From an uncultured Pseudomonadales bacterium (GTDB lineage Bacteria > Pseudomonadota > Gammaproteobacteria > Pseudomonadales > Azotimanducaceae), in contig CATOTI010000002.1 of the NCBI GenBank assembly GCA_951813295.1, positions 2,924,522 to 2,988,521 of the forward strand: a DNA stretch of 64,000 nucleotides, read 5' to 3'. Shown here piece after piece: positions 10,261 to 18,601 of this stretch (position 1 is its first letter; the number at the start of each line of letters is the position of its first letter). The position numbers and the translations under genes are program-made. The notes beneath the pieces were generated by a model that worked only from the letters and a program-made list of their open reading frames with translations, did no database searches and was not told the origin of the DNA.

Positions 10261-11355
10261 TTATGGCCAATCTCGCGAAGGCGACATGAATGAACCACCG
10301 GTCGCGCGTGACAGGCTCCAGTAGGCGGCCGCCGCCATCGGATCGCCTTCGATCGGGAACATGATGACGTTCATCGGAATCTGATTCGGCAGCACCCGAT
10401 AGGCACGTTCGAAGAGTTGGCGGCGCTCCCGCCCGTTGACCGTCGACTTGCGGGGCGCTCGTTCGCCGAGTGTCGGTAGCCCATCGGTGATCAGGAACAC
10501 ATTGTCCGGGAGCGGATTCATCGTGCTGATCTGGACAAAGAGCGAGTGAAGATTTGTGCCGTTCTCGGGCACGACCTCGTTGATGCGCTCGATCGCGTCG
10601 TCGATCGCGTCGGGTTCGGTGGCGTCCACCCAGACACCGTCTTCACCGACGTGAAATTCGGCGGCGGTGTTGTAGGTCATCATCTGAAACTGACTATCGA
10701 GCGGGACTTGGGCGGCAAGCCACTCGACGGTCCTGAGCGCTCGTTGCCACTTCGGCGCCGCGCGGCGTCGCTCGAGCGGCATGTTTCGCCGGCGGATCAC
10801 CTGCACGATCGTCTCGTCCAGCATCGACGCCGACGAATCGAGCACGATGAGCACGTGCCGACCGCCTACCCTGAGCCCGGTCAGATACTGGCGATCGCCC
10901 TCGCCGCGGATTTCCCGGACCCGGTTACCTTCGGCCGCACGCTCCTGCGCTTTCAGGCGCTCGACGTCCTGCTCGCGCGTTTCGATATCGGTCTTCAGCT
11001 CTTCGATGGACGCGATCCGCGCGATGGTCGCGGCTTCGAGATCGTCCTTGTCCTCGCGGCGCCGTTCGAGCTCCTCGATCATCGCCAGGAGTTCGCGCTT
11101 CGCCTGATCGACGCGGCGTTTGGTGTCCTCGAGGGTGTCTGTGAGATCGACGAGGTTCTCCTCGCCCACGTCGATTTGATAATCGAGTTTTCGGGATTCG
11201 GCGAGAAGATCCCGGTTGAGTTCTTTGGTCTCGTCGTCAACGGCGTGGTTGATGATGAGAAAGATGAGCACGACCGCGCCGAAGCCGCACGACATGACAT
11301 CCAGAAACGACAACGAGAAGACATCGAATCGACGTTTTGTTCTCCGCCGCGCCAC
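10261..11355 (-). CDS. Second membrane-anchored vWA protein with ExbD-like transmembrane helix
   Basis: A 364-residue paralogue of the following gene. The transmembrane helix FSLSFLDVMSCGFGAVVLIF shares the FLDV-x2-CGFGA core, again with one buried aspartate. A long coiled coil spans about residues 45-150 (DLTDTLEDTKRRVDQAKREL). The vWA domain starts HVLIVLDSSASMLDE with an intact DxSxS site, and FLITDGLPT supplies the later metal-site aspartate. The start is GTG at 11355 (MARRRTKRRF), a positively charged N terminus consistent with a cytoplasmic end. The two anchors are likely to form a heteromer, as with ExbD pairs, although this is not shown by sequence. Confidence 0.87.
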   Translation of the reverse strand: MARRRTKRRFDVFSLSFLDVMSCGFGAVVLIFLIINHAVDDETKELNRDLLAESRKLDYQIDVGEENLVDLTDTLEDTKRRVDQAKRELLAMIEELERRREDKDDLEAATIARIASIEELKTDIETREQDVERLKAQERAAEGNRVREIRGEGDRQYLTGLRVGGRHVLIVLDSSASMLDETIVQVIRRRNMPLERRRAAPKWQRALRTVEWLAAQVPLDSQFQMMTYNTAAEFHVGEDGVWVDATEPDAIDDAIERINEVVPENGTNLHSLFVQISTMNPLPDNVFLITDGLPTLGERAPRKSTVNGRERRQLFERAYRVLPNQIPMNVIMFPIEGDPMAAAAYWSLSRATGGSFMSPSRDWP

Positions 11356-11367
11356 CGTGCGGTCCGC

Positions 11368-12633
11368 CTACACGTCGACCACGATGAATTGAAACGTCTC
11401 GCCGGCCACGCGCACGACGTCGCCGGGTTTGACGGCCTGCTTCGCGTACGCGGTTTCGTTGATCGAGACCGCGTGGGTCGCGCCGGTGATCACGACACCG
11501 TTGGCGCCGGCGTTGATGCCCGTGTCGACGCCCGCGTCGAGATGACTCGACGGGTGTGAGCGGAAATCCATACCCGACGCGATGGCCACGGCGACACCGC
11601 CGCGCAGCAGGTGCGTCGGTCGGGCCTCGCTCGGCGTCGTCTCGACGTCCTGCACGGGCGTACGTGAGAACGCGGCGACGTGTCTGACGTCCGGCGCGCC
11701 CGCCAGGAGGGCGGCGCTTTCGCGATCGATCGTTTGCCGGGCTGCTTCGCGCGAGGCGACTTCCACGGATACACCTTCGGCACGGAGTCGGTCGCCGAGG
11801 CCGGGCATCGCCTTCGCATATTCGGACAAGACGACGTGGTCGAAGCCGCGCGCCGCTTCGACGAGTTTGTCGAGGCGCCGGGCGTTCTTGTTCTTGAGCA
11901 TCTCGGCGGTGACGTCGACCCGGCGTGACTCACCGGCGTGATCGATCAAGACGCCGAACGTCGGCGGCATGCCGCCCTGATCGACCGCCTTGATCAACTG
12001 ATCGAAAACCTGCTGTTCGGTTGCGGCAATTCGCAAGGGGTCGAAGCGCGTCTGATCGATGAAACGATCGGCAACGGCATCCACCCAACCTTCCAGGAGC
12101 GAACGCATTCCAGCTTCGGCGACTTCGGCGCCGTCCGTGCTCGTCACCTGGTCGTTGAGTTCGAGTGTGCTCACGACGGCTGCGTGCATGGTGATGTCGA
12201 CGAACGCGGTGCGACGGGAGAGGGCCAGATCAGCGCTGCTGACGGCGGCGGCGTCGATAATCAGTCGAACGTTGAGGCCCGCCGCCTGGGCGATACCGAG
12301 CAGAAGGCTCATCTGCTCGGGCGATGTGGAGCTCGGCGTGACCAGGATCGTGTCGTCGGAGCGATCGACGTTTTCCGTGATCTTCGCGAGATGCGCATAC
12401 ACCAGGTCTGCCTGATTGCGTGCGACATCGGACGGCGTACCCAACGGCTCTTCATTCAACCGATACCAGAACTGGTCTTCGGTCTGGCGTGGGTGCAGGC
12501 GGGACTGCCGACTGGCGTCGAAACCGAACGCGATGTTCTTCTTCTCGACGAATGCGAGCGCGGGTTCCTGATACAGAACACGGCCCGATTGAGTGAGGGT
12601 TATCGCGATGTCGTTGGTTTCGATGACGAGCAC
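11368..12633 (-). CDS. Actin/Hsp70-fold-like protein of unknown function
   Basis: A 421-residue protein with the look of an actin/Hsp70-type nucleotide-binding fold. The N terminus MLVIETNDIAITLTQSGR sits where phosphate loop 1 would be, and the segment TILVTPSSTSPEQMSLLLGI with AAGLNVRLIIDAAAVSSADL resembles the Hsp70 'vPa..ra..aa..aGl...i..pta' region. The phosphate-2 strand FVDITMHAAVVSTLEL lacks the usual glycine, and phosphate 1 is also degenerate, so ATPase activity is doubtful. The C-terminal 40 residues (AVKPGDVVRVAGETFQFIVVDV) look FHA-like. The GTG start shares one base with the stop of the channel gene. Confidence 0.6.
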   Translation of the reverse strand: MLVIETNDIAITLTQSGRVLYQEPALAFVEKKNIAFGFDASRQSRLHPRQTEDQFWYRLNEEPLGTPSDVARNQADLVYAHLAKITENVDRSDDTILVTPSSTSPEQMSLLLGIAQAAGLNVRLIIDAAAVSSADLALSRRTAFVDITMHAAVVSTLELNDQVTSTDGAEVAEAGMRSLLEGWVDAVADRFIDQTRFDPLRIAATEQQVFDQLIKAVDQGGMPPTFGVLIDHAGESRRVDVTAEMLKNKNARRLDKLVEAARGFDHVVLSEYAKAMPGLGDRLRAEGVSVEVASREAARQTIDRESAALLAGAPDVRHVAAFSRTPVQDVETTPSEARPTHLLRGGVAVAIASGMDFRSHPSSHLDAGVDTGINAGANGVVITGATHAVSINETAYAKQAVKPGDVVRVAGETFQFIVVDV

Positions 12634-13430
12634 TAGCGCACCTGCATATGGCGGACGAGGTTGTCGTTGCAGTAGTTCTGCGTATCGAGAACGAGGCGCT
12701 CCTGGACCAGTTGCAGTTGGTGCATCAGGAACATGATCACGATCGAAATCACGAGGGCGACAAACGTCGAGTTGAACGCTACGCCGAGACTGGTGGTAAC
12801 GCCGGCAATGTCACCCTCGACGGCACGGTAGGCCTGGCCCAGTGCGTCGCCGATACCGCGCACCGTGCCGATGAATCCGATCGACGGGATGGCCCAGGCG
12901 ATATAGCGCACCATCGCCAGTTCACTGTCGAGACGGTCGGATTCCGTTTCACAGACGCCGCGCACAGCGTCAGACACGTCCTGCACGTTGCGCGTCGACG
13001 AGAAACGTTGCAGTGCGGCGAGCAGCACCCGCGGCAGCAGGTTGTGCCGCGCCGTGTCGGGCAGCGCCTGGATCGGCCGCGAGTACTCCCTCGTATCCTC
13101 GGGCAGGATGCTCATGCCCTCGGAGACCTCGATGAAGCGGTTGTCAAGCATGTTGCGCTCGCGGAACGAGTTGCGTGCCTTGAGGCCCATGATCGACATC
13201 GCCCAAAGCATCAGGATGAAGCAGGATTCCTGCTCGTAATCGCGCAACACCACAAACAGCGACCGGTCGGGGACGAAGGCTTCGCCCTGCTCCGCGCGAG
13301 TGGCCTGTTCGGTGAGGATCGCCTCGGCGTTCGGTCGGATCAGCGTGACGTAAATCAGGTGGACGATGATGACCGCGACGATGAGGGCCGCGATCTGATA
13401 GACGAATTCGAATGAGAAGCTCTTTTTCAC
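12633..13430 (-). CDS. MotA/TolQ/ExbB-type proton channel protein
   Basis: A 265-residue inner-membrane protein. Helix 1 is residues 10-30 (VYQIAALIVAVIIVHLIYVT), helix 2 about 68-84 (ESCFILMLWAMSIMGL). The family core near the C terminus is YIAWAIPSIGFIGTVRGIGD, then TSLGVAFNSTFVALVISIVI, matching the TolQ/ExbB pattern of two helices lining the channel. The large loop between helices 2 and 3 is cytoplasmic in this family. Proteins of this type use the proton gradient to drive motion or energise partners that carry an ExbD/TolR/MotB helix; the two vWA proteins encoded just downstream carry such helices. Confidence 0.87.
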   Translation of the reverse strand: MKKSFSFEFVYQIAALIVAVIIVHLIYVTLIRPNAEAILTEQATRAEQGEAFVPDRSLFVVLRDYEQESCFILMLWAMSIMGLKARNSFRERNMLDNRFIEVSEGMSILPEDTREYSRPIQALPDTARHNLLPRVLLAALQRFSSTRNVQDVSDAVRGVCETESDRLDSELAMVRYIAWAIPSIGFIGTVRGIGDALGQAYRAVEGDIAGVTTSLGVAFNSTFVALVISIVIMFLMHQLQLVQERLVLDTQNYCNDNLVRHMQVR

Positions 13431-13442
13431 GATTTTGTTTTT

Positions 13443-13778
13443 CTAGATGTCCACGGGAAATGTGACCTCGAGGTCTTCGGAAATATCCTCGCTCGGGACA
13501 AAAATATCGGGAGAGCGGACGGGCTCGAGGGTTTCGTCGTCCGGCTCCTCTTCGTCGGCGTCGCCCTCGGCGGGCGTCTCGCCATCGGTGTCGACCTCGT
13601 CGGGCGTCTCGGCGTCGCGGGATTCAGCATCTTCCAACTCGGCATTTTCTCTCTCTTCGTCCGCCACCCTCTCCTCAGCCAGCGTGTTGAAGGCGAGCGA
13701 CGAGCCGGGCGGTCCCGCTACTGGCGTCGGCAAGAGCAGGAGGCTCAGGAGGATGGCGATCGCGAGACGGTTCGACAT
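13443..13778 (-). CDS. Small secreted acidic protein, unknown function
   Basis: A 111-residue protein with a Sec-type signal peptide (MSNRLAIAILLSLLLLPTPV, then AGPPGSS) followed by a highly acidic low-complexity stretch rich in Glu, Asp and Thr (ETPDEVDTDGETPAEGDADE). The C-terminal 25 residues (PDIFVPSEDISEDLEVTFPV) are less biased and could be a short binding motif. The ATG at 13778 lies five bases after the upstream stop; longer in-frame starts overlap the preceding gene. There is no lipobox. No homologous family recognised. Its place inside a tightly packed operon is the main reason to accept it. Confidence 0.65.
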   Translation of the reverse strand: MSNRLAIAILLSLLLLPTPVAGPPGSSLAFNTLAEERVADEERENAELEDAESRDAETPDEVDTDGETPAEGDADEEEPDDETLEPVRSPDIFVPSEDISEDLEVTFPVDI

Positions 13779-13783
13779 GGGCG

Positions 13784-15817
13784 TCACTCGGCGAACCGGG
13801 CGATTCGGAATCCAAGATCCTGCCGGCCGTCCTTGCCGTAGTCGCGGAACGAGTTGCGCAGGTCCGTCACGGTACCGTGCTTCCAGCTCGATCCTTTGAT
13901 GACGTGAAAATCGCCGTTGTCCGGTCCCATGGGGTCCGTCGCCGGTTCTGATTCGGGAATCTCGTAGAAGTCGTGCATCCACTCGGCGACGTTGCCGCCG
14001 AGGTCGTAGACCCCGTGTTGATTGGGCGGAAAAATGCCGACAGGAGACGCGGCGATGTAGTTGTCGTTATAGTCGAAGATGATTCGACCGACAGTGTTCT
14101 GCGCCGCGCGGTCGGCGTAGTTGCCGTGCCGATCGGGCGGTGGAAAATCGTCCCCCCAGGGGAAACGGGTCGGTCGGGATTCGTTGAGGACCGCCCAGGA
14201 CCATTCCGCCTCGGTCGGCAGCCGATAGCCTTTTGCGCGTAGATTGAAACCCGTGATCTTGCCGAACTCTTCTTCGTAGAACGGCTCGAGTTTGTCCTGC
14301 AACGAAAGCCAGTTGCAGTACTGCGCCGCTTCGTTCCACGTGATCCCGACGACCGGTTGGTCTTCGTCGTTCAGATCGAGGCCTTCGAATTCTCCCGATT
14401 CATGACCCGGCGCGAATTGGCGGAACTCACGATTCGAAACTTCGGTGCGGCTGAGGTAGAAGAGCCGCGTCAATTTGACGTCCCGGATGACCTCGTTGGC
14501 CCGACGTCCGGGCTCCCGGCGCGATGCGCCGAGTTGAACCTGGGTGGGACTCAACAGCACGAGTTCCTGACCGGCGGCCGTCGTACGGACCGACTTCAGC
14601 GCCGCCAGGCGAGCTTCTTCGAGTGTGAGTAGCCGCACCTTGAGTTCCTGGCGAAACCCCGGTTGTGGCAGGAACGATCGTTTGTAGGCGGCATAGCCTT
14701 CGCGGCGGATCTCGATGTCGTGCGCAACGGCCGTGAGGGTCACGAGTTGCTCGCCGACGCCTTGGCGTTCACCGTCTACCCAGAGTTCGGCGTCGGCGGG
14801 CTGTGTCTCGACGGCGAGCTCGCCCGTTTGTTGCTCGAGCGCGACGCGCAGGGTCCGCGCCTGTCCGGAATCGAGTTCGATCGCCCGCGATTCCGGCGAA
14901 AAACCCACTTTGAAGAAGCGGACATCGAGTGATCCCGGCGCGACCTCGATGCTTAGCGGCGTCTCGCCCTGGTACTGGCCGTTGATCGTTACGCCCGCGC
15001 CGGCGGGTTGCGAGCGTAGCGTCAGTTCCCCGCCTGCCGGGAGCAGGTTGACGCCGGGGAGTTCGACCTCGGCTTCGGGCTCGAAATCGAGGATGTCGAC
15101 CCATGGTTGATAGCCGGGTTTCTTGATTGTCAGGCGTCGCTCGCCAGCAAGGATTTCGAAAGGTCCGGGCGTCGTTGTTGGAACGGCATCGCCGTCGACT
15201 TCGAGCGTCGCGTCGACTGGCACGGTCGGAATTCGCACATTCGCCCAGTTCGGGCGTAGTTCGACGTCGACGGACTGCTCTTCGCGTCGCCCGATGACGT
15301 CGATCGCGACGGACTGACTCTGGTAGCGCGGATGACTGACGAGAACCGTTTGTGTGCCGGCAGGGACGTCGGCGGTCATCGGTGCGGTGCCGCGAATGTC
15401 ACCCACTTGGATTTCGCTGCCTTCCGGAATGATGTCGAAGTGAACGACGCCCGGTAACTTCTCGAGCGTGAGTTCAAATGTCTGGTTTCTAGCGTCGCCC
15501 ACCTCGACGGTCTGATCGAGATCGTGATAACCGGGCGCCGTCGCCTTGAGTGCGTACGGACCGGTACGCAGAAGGTGGGTTTCGCCAAACTCGAACCCGC
15601 CATCGACCACGACGAACGCATCGACGGGCTCGGTCTCGAAACGCACGGATCGGGCCGTGAACAGGAACCAGAAAACCCACAGCACGACGAGGCCGACGAC
15701 GATTGCGACCATCTGCCATCTCGATACAGGAAACCGGCGCGCCTCGGTAACGGTAGCGCTCGGGGTGAACGACGATGCCTCGATCGTCGAGGTCCTGCCA
15801 CGGTCCTCTTCGGCCAT
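13784..15817 (-). CDS. Membrane-anchored PEGA-repeat protein with SUMF1 (FGE-like) domain
   Basis: A 677-residue protein. After a short cytoplasmic N terminus, residues 36-54 form a transmembrane anchor (MVAIVVGLVVLWVFWFLF). Residues about 60-410 hold repeated PEGA modules, seen as PVDATLEVDGD, PAGAGVTINGQYQGETPLSI and PADAELWVDGERQGVG. The last 240 residues are a SUMF1/formylglycine-generating-enzyme fold: YRLPTEAEWSWAVLN, RFPWGDDFPP, GVYDLGGNVAEWMHDFYE and the final LGFRIARF. The region equivalent to the copper-cysteine active site reads IKGSSWKHGTVTDLRNSF and has no cysteine, so formylglycine synthesis is unlikely; a structural or binding role is more plausible. TGA and ATG share one base with the upstream gene. 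Confidence 0.88.
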   Translation of the reverse strand: MAEEDRGRTSTIEASSFTPSATVTEARRFPVSRWQMVAIVVGLVVLWVFWFLFTARSVRFETEPVDAFVVVDGGFEFGETHLLRTGPYALKATAPGYHDLDQTVEVGDARNQTFELTLEKLPGVVHFDIIPEGSEIQVGDIRGTAPMTADVPAGTQTVLVSHPRYQSQSVAIDVIGRREEQSVDVELRPNWANVRIPTVPVDATLEVDGDAVPTTTPGPFEILAGERRLTIKKPGYQPWVDILDFEPEAEVELPGVNLLPAGGELTLRSQPAGAGVTINGQYQGETPLSIEVAPGSLDVRFFKVGFSPESRAIELDSGQARTLRVALEQQTGELAVETQPADAELWVDGERQGVGEQLVTLTAVAHDIEIRREGYAAYKRSFLPQPGFRQELKVRLLTLEEARLAALKSVRTTAAGQELVLLSPTQVQLGASRREPGRRANEVIRDVKLTRLFYLSRTEVSNREFRQFAPGHESGEFEGLDLNDEDQPVVGITWNEAAQYCNWLSLQDKLEPFYEEEFGKITGFNLRAKGYRLPTEAEWSWAVLNESRPTRFPWGDDFPPPDRHGNYADRAAQNTVGRIIFDYNDNYIAASPVGIFPPNQHGVYDLGGNVAEWMHDFYEIPESEPATDPMGPDNGDFHVIKGSSWKHGTVTDLRNSFRDYGKDGRQDLGFRIARFAE

Positions 15818-17325
15818 CAGATCTTTTCTTCGCAGCGAACTTCGACAGGGGCCTGGTCGGACGCGAGCAACACTTCCTTGCGGACGTCGCGACAACCGTC
15901 CTGACTGCCGGTGATGGTGTATCGGCCCGGTCGGAGCCTCAGCTCGTGTCGGTCGAACGTGCCGAGTACGCCGACGTGGTGCACCACCACCCGGGTCTTC
16001 TTGTCGGAAATCAATACGAGTGGCACGGGCACGGTGGCGCGGGCAAGTAGCGTCTCGAATCGGTCGCGTCGGTTATCGAACTTTGCGCCGCCGCCGCGCT
16101 CGTCGAGCGCTTCGGCGAGGACCGTCTGAGCGTCTCGAAACTCGTTGTCCGAGGACAACAGACCCGGATCGGCGAGAACACGATCCATCGCGGTGATGAG
16201 GCGAGCCCGTCGCCTGATTTCGAGTTTGCCGTCGCGCGCGAACTTGAGTGACCCGTCGATCGCGAGCGCTTCGTCATAGTCGCTGAGCGCCCGTTCCCAT
16301 GATTCATTCTCTTCGTGTGCGCGAGCCGACGCTTTGAGCGCGTCGATCCGTGCGAGCGTTTTCGCCCGCTCGGTCTGTTGCTGGCCGGAGAGTGCCATCG
16401 GGTCGTCCGGACGCACCGCGAGGACACCACGAAACGCGAGGAGCGCTGCTTCGAAGTCCTTTTTCTCGAGTGCCGAGAAACCATTCGAGAGTTGTGCCTG
16501 ATAGCGTGCGTCGGCCTGCGCCTGGCGAAGGTTCTGTTGCCGTTCGCCGACGCCGGCCAGATCCGGGTCCAGATTGAGCGCGTCGTCGATGAGATCCGCG
16601 GCTCCTGCAAGGTTGCCCCTGAGTTCCGCACGTTCGGATTCGCGCAGAAGAGCAATGACCTCGGGTAGGGTCTTTGCCCGAGCCCGGCCACGTATTGCCT
16701 CGGTGTCACCGGGCGCGATGCTGATTGCGCGCTCGAATGCCGTCGCGGCGCGTTCCGGATCGCGTTCGTCGAGGGCCTTGTAACCGGACGCGATGCTTGT
16801 CCGCACGAGTTCGCGCCCTTGTTCGATCAACGCGTCGAGCTCGGCTACCGCAAGGCGATACTCGTCGAGAGCCGCGGGATACTCTTCGCGCAGAAACTGC
16901 TGGTCGGCGACGTTCGCGCGTTCCTTGATCGCAGCGAGTTCGTCGGCGCCCCAGGTCGCAACGTCCATTTCGTCTTCGAGCTGTAGCTGCCGGCGAACGA
17001 ACACCGCGAGCTGCTCCTGGGCTTTGGCCCGTGCCTGTTCTCGCTGGGCCGCTTCGAAAGGTGGTGGTGCGGCGTCGCCTTCCGTGGGGCGAGCGCGCGT
17101 CGCGGGGGCCGCGACGGATTCACTCGTTTGCGACGGCACGCTCACGGTATCGACCTGGTCGGGTACGACCGCGAACACATAGAAGACGATGCCGGCGAGG
17201 ACGACAAAGAGCCCGCCCAGGCCGATCGTTCGGCCTTGTAGGCGGGTCTTTTTGGTGGTGTCTGTCTGCCCCCGCGTCAGCGGTGCGACGGCGGGTTCAA
17301 TGGTCCGGTGGTCAGGTTGAGACAT
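15817..17325 (-). CDS. Membrane-anchored helical-repeat protein with PEGA-like C terminus
   Basis: A 502-residue protein. Residues 33-53 (TIGLGGLFVVLAGIVFYVFA) form one transmembrane helix, and the long remainder should be periplasmic. Residues about 95-400 are helical with TPR-like repeats (ALDERDPERAATAFERAISI, ALEKKDFEAALLAFRGVLAV, WERALSDYDEALAIDGSL). The C-terminal 80 residues (RPGRYTITGSQDGCRDVRKE) look like a PEGA-type beta domain with a possible disulfide pair. This matches the PEGA content of the next gene and suggests physical partnership. The start overlaps the end of the upstream lipoprotein gene by 14 bases. Confidence 0.8.
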   Translation of the reverse strand: MSQPDHRTIEPAVAPLTRGQTDTTKKTRLQGRTIGLGGLFVVLAGIVFYVFAVVPDQVDTVSVPSQTSESVAAPATRARPTEGDAAPPPFEAAQREQARAKAQEQLAVFVRRQLQLEDEMDVATWGADELAAIKERANVADQQFLREEYPAALDEYRLAVAELDALIEQGRELVRTSIASGYKALDERDPERAATAFERAISIAPGDTEAIRGRARAKTLPEVIALLRESERAELRGNLAGAADLIDDALNLDPDLAGVGERQQNLRQAQADARYQAQLSNGFSALEKKDFEAALLAFRGVLAVRPDDPMALSGQQQTERAKTLARIDALKASARAHEENESWERALSDYDEALAIDGSLKFARDGKLEIRRRARLITAMDRVLADPGLLSSDNEFRDAQTVLAEALDERGGGAKFDNRRDRFETLLARATVPVPLVLISDKKTRVVVHHVGVLGTFDRHELRLRPGRYTITGSQDGCRDVRKEVLLASDQAPVEVRCEEKI

Positions 17326-18592
17326 CGTCGAACAGCTCGTCTTCCGACTCCTTGGTTTTCGCCGCCTCTTCGGCGGCGATCTCTTCGGCTATGTCGTCGG
17401 GCATCTCCAGACCCATCTCCTCGAAGTAGATGCGGCGTAGGATCCGTCGCAGTTCGACGTATTGGGCTTCCACTGATCCTTGTAGCCGGAGCGTCTCGTT
17501 TTCTAGGTCGATCGTATGGGGCGTGATCTCGGCTTCAGCGGACGTACCGAGCTCCTGCAGCACTTCTGCGTGTAGCTGTGCTTCGGCGCGATCCTCGATC
17601 GCCTGCATTGCGAGGGTTGCCCCACCGATCACACCGACGACACCACCGTAGCGCGTCGCGACGTTGTCACTTCTCTGAGCGAGGAGACCGCTTGCTATTG
17701 CTACTGCGCCCGCCATCGTCTTACGACGCGCCTTTTCGCGTTGGTTGCTGTACGCGATGGCTTCCCCATAGGAGGCGCTCCGCCAGTCCTGATACGACGG
17801 GTACATCTCGCGGTAGAAACCGTCGAAGTACTCATCGAGCGTATCGATGAAGAGATACTCCCTTTCACGAACCTTGCGCACGCGGTCGAGCATGGGATCG
17901 TCGTCGGCCGGCAGGCGGCGGACTTCATAGGCCCCCGGCTCGATCTCGACGACGTGAGTGGAGAACGCGTCGGGCGAGAAATCGCGCGCGAACTTCATTT
18001 CGGCGGTCGTGCGGATTTCCTGAATCTGCTCTGGGGTGAGGGCGCGCACGTACATCGTCATCTCGTCGACGATCCGCCGGTAGGTCGACTGGAACGGATC
18101 GATATCGGGCGGGATGGTGTCTTCATAGGCGTACTTGCTGGCCAACGTTTCGTATTCGCGCGTGAACCATTGCTGGCCGCGGGCATCGGTCACGGTGACT
18201 TCGACGATCATTCGTTCGCCGTCGGAGTGATGGATCGTGCCGCTGACGACGACATCCACCGCATGGGTCTCGCGCGGGATGACACGGACGGCGCCCCAGT
18301 TACCCGTCGATTGGAGGAGGTTCTTGGTGAAGAACGCCATGTAATTGCCTTCGGCACGGCGTACTTCCGGGATGATGTTTGCTTCGCGTTGCTCGTCGAA
18401 GGACTCGGGCACGTTGGGATCGAAGACTTCGACGCCAACGTCGAGGAGCAGCTCTTCGGGCACTTCCATGGTGGCTTGTTGGGGTGGTGTCAGGTCCACG
18501 ACCCGAACGGTTGCGGTCGAGCAACCGACGGCGACGAGAAGCGAGACACAGATGGTTGCGCGTAGCGTCAGGCCCAAGGGTGGAGCATCCAT
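17312..18592 (-). CDS. Large lipoprotein of unknown function
   Basis: A 426-residue predicted lipoprotein; the signal peptide MDAPPLGLTLRATICVSLLV continues AVGC with Cys24 lipidated. The first half contains YMAFFTKNLLQSTGNWGAVR and VVVSGTIHHSDGERMIVEVT, where a small ABC-type 'compute a variable, then report' lipoprotein fold such as LpoB/CsgG-type could fit. RTTAEMKFARDFSPDAFS lies in the middle. A glycine-rich hydrophobic stretch (GVVGVIGGATLAMQAI) near residue 320 may contact membrane, and the C-terminal 60 residues are acidic helix. No firm family assignment. It lies 9 bases after the Gln-rich lipoprotein gene. Confidence 0.75.
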   Translation of the reverse strand: MDAPPLGLTLRATICVSLLVAVGCSTATVRVVDLTPPQQATMEVPEELLLDVGVEVFDPNVPESFDEQREANIIPEVRRAEGNYMAFFTKNLLQSTGNWGAVRVIPRETHAVDVVVSGTIHHSDGERMIVEVTVTDARGQQWFTREYETLASKYAYEDTIPPDIDPFQSTYRRIVDEMTMYVRALTPEQIQEIRTTAEMKFARDFSPDAFSTHVVEIEPGAYEVRRLPADDDPMLDRVRKVREREYLFIDTLDEYFDGFYREMYPSYQDWRSASYGEAIAYSNQREKARRKTMAGAVAIASGLLAQRSDNVATRYGGVVGVIGGATLAMQAIEDRAEAQLHAEVLQELGTSAEAEITPHTIDLENETLRLQGSVEAQYVELRRILRRIYFEEMGLEMPDDIAEEIAAEEAAKTKESEDELFDDVST

Positions 18593-18601
18593 GTCGATCG
18601 C

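Noticed and set aside
13784-15817. Calling the SUMF1-domain protein an active sulfatase-modifying enzyme
   Set aside because: The catalytic cysteine pair is absent and no sulfatase gene is nearby.
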